This document shows, in pieces, positions 60,256 through 64,000 of a stretch of DNA of 64,000 nt. Below the pieces are notes generated by a model. It saw nothing but the letters and a program-made list of their open reading frames with translations. It did not search any database and was not told the origin of the DNA. Both the position numbers and the translations under genes were made by a program. How positions within the stretch are numbered: position 1 is the stretch's first letter; each line of letters starts with the position of its first letter. This stretch comes from Phaeodactylibacter sp. Its GTDB lineage: Bacteria; Bacteroidota; Bacteroidia; Chitinophagales; Saprospiraceae. The stretch covers positions 29,019 through 93,018 of the forward strand of contig NZ_JALEGS010000086.1 in assembly GCF_022763345.1 (NCBI RefSeq), read 5' to 3'.

Positions 60256-61878
60256 ATGGCTCCGTTTCAAATTACCCATTACCGCGGTGCTATAGCACTC
60301 TTGCTGGTCTGGATAGCCGCTGCGCTGGCAGTAGGCCTTAGCGGGGACTTCCCGCTCAACGACGACTGGCAGTACGCTTACCCCGTTAAGCAATGGGTCG
60401 AAACGGGGCAACCCTCAATTAAGGCAAGGTTTTCACCGAATATCCTGACGCAGGTGGTCTGGGGCGCGCTGTTTTGCAAACTGGGCGGGGGCTTTAGTTT
60501 TGAATGCCTGCGGTGGTCTACCTGGGTGGCAGCGGGGTTGGGCGGGCTGGGGTTCTTCCGGTTGCTCCGGTTGCTCAGTGTTTCCCTAAGCATGGCTACT
60601 GTGGGCACCGCTGTTTTGCTTTTCAGCCCATTGTATTTTCACCTCTCCTTTTCCTTTATGACCGATGTGCCTTTTCTGGCCCTGGTTATCTGGGCCGCCT
60701 GGGCAGGTCTTAGGTTTCAGCAGAGCAGGCACGTCCAATGGTTGCTCATATTCACGGTCTTAAGCCTGCTGGCCTACCTCAACCGGCAACCGGGCATCTT
60801 ACTCTTCCCGGCTATGGGGGGCTGGTATCTGCTGAAACAGCGCGGTGGAATCCGGGGATGGGTCTGGGCGGGGCTGTCCGTAGCAGTGGCTGCAAGCGCC
60901 TACTTGCTTTTGGAAAACACGGTAAAACCCTGGCTGGGCATTAGCGAAAACTACCTGCCGGTCTCCGGGCAGCTACTGCAGCAATTGCGGGAGGCGCCGG
61001 GGGGAGTACTCGCACAGCTGGGCCGCCAAAGCTTTAAGTCCTGGGTCTACCTCGGGGCTTTCTGCCTGCCGTTACTCCCCTTTCTTTGGTCTAGTGTCCG
61101 GGCTGCAGGCGTTCTCCGGCTTTGGCCAATGACCGGGATATTAGTAGCGAATGCAGGCTTGCTCATCGCGCAGCATGATGCCGGCCATGTTTTTCCGTAC
61201 GGTGGCAACATCCTGTACAACTGGGGGCTTGGCCCCGAGCTTTTGGGCGATGTGTACACTTTTCAGCTCCGCAATACGCCACGGTTGCCCATTTGGATGA
61301 TGTATGGGCTGGGCTACATCAGTCAGCTGTCAGCCAGCCTGCTGACCTGGGTTGGCCTGAGTGCCTTGCGTGAGCTGAATCAAAAACAGCAGGATTTCTT
61401 TCTTTTTCTGCTGTTGCTCAATCTGGCTAATTTCCTGGCTATGTCGGTCACCGGTTTTTTCGATCGGTATATGCTGCTGAGCGTGGCTTCGGCTATCCTG
61501 TTTTTGGCAACCCTTGCCCCAAAGCCAAAGGCATGGTTTAAAGGAGCAGTCCTCCTAATATTTGCGCTCTTCAGCATGCTGGCTACCCATGACTATCTTG
61601 CCTGGAACCGCGCCCGGGCACAGGCTTTTGAATGGCTGCAGCGCAATGATATCCGCATGCAGCGGGTGGATGCTGGTTATGAGTACAATGGCTGGCATCA
61701 TTACCACCCGGCACGCAAAGGGCAGCCCGGTAAATCCTGGTGGTGGGTGGATGATGATGAGTGGATGATCGCCTTCGGCCCAAGGCCCGGCTACGTTATG
61801 CAGGCTGGCTTTACTTATCAACGGTGGCTTCGGGGCGGCCGCCCGGACAGGGTCTGGGTACTGCGTAGGGAGCCTTGA
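60256..61878 (+). CDS. Polytopic membrane glycosyltransferase, GT39/PMT-like
   Basis: A 540-residue inner-membrane protein with about ten to twelve membrane helices. Near the start, after the first helix, comes PLNDDWQYAYPVK (about 34-46), the double-Asp loop typical of the GT-C class of glycosyltransferases (ArnT/PMT-like) that take lipid-linked sugars. A C-terminal periplasmic tail with YEYNGWHHYHPARKGQPG and WMIAFGPRPGYVMQAGF follows the last helix. The enzyme probably transfers sugars to lipid or protein on the outer face of the inner membrane. Donor and acceptor are unknown. The start ATG at 60256 is 36 bases after the rpsT terminator. Confidence 0.85.
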   Translation: MAPFQITHYRGAIALLLVWIAAALAVGLSGDFPLNDDWQYAYPVKQWVETGQPSIKARFSPNILTQVVWGALFCKLGGGFSFECLRWSTWVAAGLGGLGFFRLLRLLSVSLSMATVGTAVLLFSPLYFHLSFSFMTDVPFLALVIWAAWAGLRFQQSRHVQWLLIFTVLSLLAYLNRQPGILLFPAMGGWYLLKQRGGIRGWVWAGLSVAVAASAYLLLENTVKPWLGISENYLPVSGQLLQQLREAPGGVLAQLGRQSFKSWVYLGAFCLPLLPFLWSSVRAAGVLRLWPMTGILVANAGLLIAQHDAGHVFPYGGNILYNWGLGPELLGDVYTFQLRNTPRLPIWMMYGLGYISQLSASLLTWVGLSALRELNQKQQDFFLFLLLLNLANFLAMSVTGFFDRYMLLSVASAILFLATLAPKPKAWFKGAVLLIFALFSMLATHDYLAWNRARAQAFEWLQRNDIRMQRVDAGYEYNGWHHYHPARKGQPGKSWWWVDDDEWMIAFGPRPGYVMQAGFTYQRWLRGGRPDRVWVLRREP

Positions 61879-61995
61879 CCACGATTTGCCGTGTTCTCGA
61901 AGTAGATGAAAAATACCTTGAGAAAGTACGCGGACAGCTAAAGCATAAAGAACAGAATGGTCAGTAGCGCGTTTAACCATTTACCCTTTCCTTCC

Positions 61996-62400
61996 ATGCA
62001 ACCGGGTAAAAACGAACCTATGCCTGCCAAAGCTACGATTAACAAGCTATTCCTGATCGACGGCATTGGTGCCATCATCACCGCTCTCCTGCTCAGTCAG
62101 GTGCTTGCCCGGTACGAGTCTGTGTTTGGCATGCCTGCCTCCCTTCTCTACATCCTGGCGGGCGTTGCCGCTTGCTTTGCCGTTTACTCCCTCACCTGCT
62201 ACTGGCGGATCAAAGAAGGCGGAGCCCCCTTTCTGACCGGCATCGCAGTAGCCAATACCCTCTACTGTATTGCTACGCTTGGGATCGTGGCCTACCGCTT
62301 CGACACCCTGACCTGGCTGGGCGTGGCTTATTTCATCGGAGAGGTTTTGGTGGTGATGGCCCTCGTGAGTGTAGAGCTTGGAGCGGCACGTAAGGCTTGA
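61996..62400 (+). CDS. Small four-helix membrane protein
   Basis: A 134-residue membrane protein with about four hydrophobic helices (INKLFLIDGIGAIITALLLSQV, LLYILAGVAACFAVYSLTCYW, GIAVANTLYCIATLGIVAY and LGVAYFIGEVLVVMALVSVEL). It resembles small uncharacterised integral membrane proteins in Bacteroidota. The start is uncertain: 61996 and 62020 are both reasonable, and the latter starts closer to the first helix. The gene follows the glycosyltransferase gene by about 117 bases on the same strand. Function unknown. Confidence 0.72.
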   Translation: MQPGKNEPMPAKATINKLFLIDGIGAIITALLLSQVLARYESVFGMPASLLYILAGVAACFAVYSLTCYWRIKEGGAPFLTGIAVANTLYCIATLGIVAYRFDTLTWLGVAYFIGEVLVVMALVSVELGAARKA

Positions 62401-62414
62401 TGTATACGCTTAAC

Positions 62415-62526
62415 AAAGTGGTTTGCAACATCGGCCCGTGACGAAGCGAAGCTTGTCAGGACAGGCGCAGGCCACTTTCCAGCGTTTATGCCGACATCAA
62501 GTCGGTTTGCTGTGGCAAACCACTTT
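62415..62526. repeat. Inverted repeat element near 62.4 kb
   Basis: AAAGTGGTTTGCAACA (62415-62430) is mirrored by TGTGGCAAACCACTTT (62511-62526) with one mismatch around an 80-base centre that also carries a GCGAAGC-type word. It is similar in size and layout to the 881-1041 element, though with different sequence. Confidence 0.65.
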
Positions 62527-62572
62527 ATCGTCGGTATAATACAAGCTTACCTCTTTCATCCATGCCCCTACT

Positions 62573-63505
62573 CTACTCTATGATTACTTTTTCAACCTGC
62601 AAAAGCTGCCCGCCTTGGCTGCGGAACTGCAACACATAAAAGCCGGGAGCTAATCCGGTGGTCGAAAGGTATTGCCCATCGGCGGGTGGTGTGTACGCCT
62701 GACGGATACAAACCCGCCCCATAGCATCCACCAATTCTACAGTATGGTCAGCAGCTATACCTTCCGGCTTTTCGAGCCACAGTGGCTCACCCTGTCTTAC
62801 CGGATTGGGAAATACCCGGACTACCGGCAGCATCTTTTCAGAAGCCGTGCTGCTGAGCAATCCACAGTCCGCTGCAGCACCCACACAATAATCATGAAGG
62901 AACACCCCCCAATCAGCAGTACTGGGCAAATAAAGAGCTTCAACAAAAAGACCACCGGAGTATCCAATGCCTTCAATCAGCGATTCTTCAATGCCGTACT
63001 GTGAGGTTTGGATGTGAGTCCGGTTAAGCCCCCATACTTCCTCCTGATCGATGGCATCAATGATATATGGGTATTCTATGTCAGGAAAAGTCAAACAATT
63101 GCTAATCGTATCTCCAATGCCTTTTGAAAAATCATAGAGTTCAAACTCGCTACCAATGGTGCAGAAACCACCCCATGTTTCATCGAATATAATCGTGTAG
63201 ACCTTGCGGGCAGCAGTATCTTCCCTCAGGGCCCCAAAAAGCCATCGGTCTTCAATAGCGTAGTCGACTGAGAAGGTATCGGGGTACAAATCCAAATAAT
63301 AAACTTTCTTGTACGCTACCGACTCAATCGTGGTATCCCCCTCAATAGTGTAGCCAAAGGGGGTATAAACATTTCCATTTATCGCAATGATCTGCCAGGT
63401 GGCTTGCTCTGTGACTAAAGGGGTGTAATCCTGTGCTTTGAGCGAAACTACAGTCACTGCAAGTAGCAGGGGCAACAGGGAGTAGGCGTATGTTGTCTTT
63501 TTCAT
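62573..63505 (-). CDS. Secreted protein with type IX sorting domain
   Basis: A 310-residue exported protein. A signal peptide (MKKTTYAYSLLPLLLAVTVVSLKAQ) is followed by a body of about 200 residues with Cys pairs (GGFCTIG, SNCLTF, DYCVGAAADC). The C-terminus (about 225-310) is a type IX sorting domain with VVRVFPNPVRQGEPLWL and a final LAPGFYVLQFRSQGGQLLQVEKVIIE-like end (in pieces). The central part has no recognised enzyme domain. It should be exported by the SprA system. The neighbour to the right is another sorting-domain protein on the same strand. Confidence 0.9.
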   Translation of the reverse strand: MKKTTYAYSLLPLLLAVTVVSLKAQDYTPLVTEQATWQIIAINGNVYTPFGYTIEGDTTIESVAYKKVYYLDLYPDTFSVDYAIEDRWLFGALREDTAARKVYTIIFDETWGGFCTIGSEFELYDFSKGIGDTISNCLTFPDIEYPYIIDAIDQEEVWGLNRTHIQTSQYGIEESLIEGIGYSGGLFVEALYLPSTADWGVFLHDYCVGAAADCGLLSSTASEKMLPVVRVFPNPVRQGEPLWLEKPEGIAADHTVELVDAMGRVCIRQAYTPPADGQYLSTTGLAPGFYVLQFRSQGGQLLQVEKVIIE

Positions 63506-63620
63506 ACTCTATGCTTAATTGGTCTGATGATAAACGACAATGTCAATTTAGCTCATGCGGTGCAGGATTCCTAAATGTGCCCTGCGGTAGTAGGTAAGGT
63601 AAACTGCAAAACGATTTTTT

Positions 63621-64000
63621 CTACCGCACCACCACCCGCTCCGCCGCCAAAACCTGCCCGTCCGCCACATAGCGGAGGACGTAGGCACCGGCAGGCAGGC
63701 CCGGTACCGGCAGTATGCTGGTCACCTCATCAATGCGGCCGGCGGGGTGCGACTGTAGGATGCGCCCCTGCAGGTCCAGCAATTGCAGGGCAGCGCCCCG
63801 GCGGCGGGCAATGCCCGCATCCCGGAGCAGCACATAGAGGTACTCCTGCGCTGGGTTGGGATAAAGGTGGAGCGACAGGGCCGGGGCAGCAGCCTCCTCC
63901 TCCGTACTGACCAGGTGGCAGCCGGGCACAAGGCAGCCTTCTTCATCCACCCGCAGCAGCCAGCCGCGCTGTATGGGCCCGGAAGGCTCATTGCCGTATA
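63621..64000 (-). CDS. C-terminal part of a type IX cargo protein, cut by window end
   Basis: The frame is open from the window edge at 64000 to the stop at 63621, so only the last 125 or so codons are visible. Just before the sorting domain it reads GWLLRVDEEGCLVPGCH, a block often seen at the end of Bacteroidota delta-type or quinoprotein-like surface proteins. The type IX sorting domain follows with LSLHLYPNPAQEYLYVLLR and GLPAGAYVLRYVADGQ. The GTG at 63950 is internal, not a start. The N-terminal function lies outside the window. Confidence 0.88.
   Translation of the reverse strand, partial: YGNEPSGPIQRGWLLRVDEEGCLVPGCHLVSTEEEAAAPALSLHLYPNPAQEYLYVLLRDAGIARRRGAALQLLDLQGRILQSHPAGRIDEVTSILPVPGLPAGAYVLRYVADGQVLAAERVVVR

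Noticed and set aside
1..64000. tRNA, rRNA, riboswitch, prophage or transposase genes
   Set aside because: No GTTCGAATC-type T-loop with matching stems, no rRNA segments and no transposase or integrase frames were seen by eye. Weak or divergent forms could be missed without a covariance search.

Overview
The window is chromosomal DNA of a member of the Bacteroidota, most likely a Saprospiria/Lewinella-like marine or activated-sludge type. The assignment rests on several features seen together: a full-length SprA (type IX secretion and gliding translocon), at least four secreted proteins ending in type IX sorting domains, the Bacteroidota form of GlmU, type B L31, a ruvA-sprA neighbourhood known from other gliding Bacteroidota, and promoters of the TTG-N20-TAnnTTTG kind. 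Most genes have moderately high GC. A short stretch near 20.2-22.9 kb is clearly AT-richer and looks acquired or rearranged.

Layout. 0-7.3 kb: end of a Dpp/Opp-type ABC permease, a long inverted-repeat element, a tiny lipoprotein, an HU protein, a PLP sulfur-amino-acid enzyme, a glucosaminidase-like protein that lacks the usual catalytic Glu, an SH3 membrane protein, dprA and a lipoprotein alkaline phosphatase. 7.3-15.6 kb: sprA and ruvA. 16-20.1 kb: two tandem POT peptide transporters, the first with an extra periplasmic insertion. 20.4-22.6 kb: AT-rich island with an AAA/DUF4143 ATPase, a decayed outer-membrane protein fragment and a lipoprotein. 22.9-26.6 kb: methyltransferase, GlmU-like enzyme, rpmE, PepSY protein and an Lrp regulator. 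26.8-30.8 kb: PLP lyase, GH15 glucosidase and an SDR. 31-33.4 kb: CreD and a toxin-antitoxin pair whose ParE-like toxin is frameshifted. 33.4-38.3 kb: response regulator, secreted beta-propeller protein and TPR histidine kinase. 38.3-42.2 kb: a GMC dehydrogenase with its small Tat-lipoprotein partner, and a bacterial serpin. 42.4-50.6 kb: a large type IX cargo protein, an unknown helical protein, an M24 peptidase, a divergent monooxygenase/MarR pair, pdxH and small proteins. 50.8-59.7 kb: TonB-type outer-membrane protein, a Cys-rich protein, a SMUG2-like DNA glycosylase, Uma2 and sucA. 59.9-64 kb: rpsT, a polytopic glycosyltransferase, a small membrane protein and two more type IX cargo proteins, the last cut by the window edge.

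Together the genes describe a protein- and peptide-scavenging cell: type IX secretion (SprA) exports surface proteins, POT carriers and the ABC permease import peptides, an M24 peptidase processes them, and a serpin may guard the surface from proteases. No tRNA, rRNA, CRISPR array, prophage or complete insertion sequence was seen. No gene cluster clearly forms a new system. The most unusual items are the broken toxin, the catalytic-residue loss in the glucosaminidase-like protein, the POT insertion, the secreted propeller inside a two-component locus, and families of short palindromic intergenic repeats.
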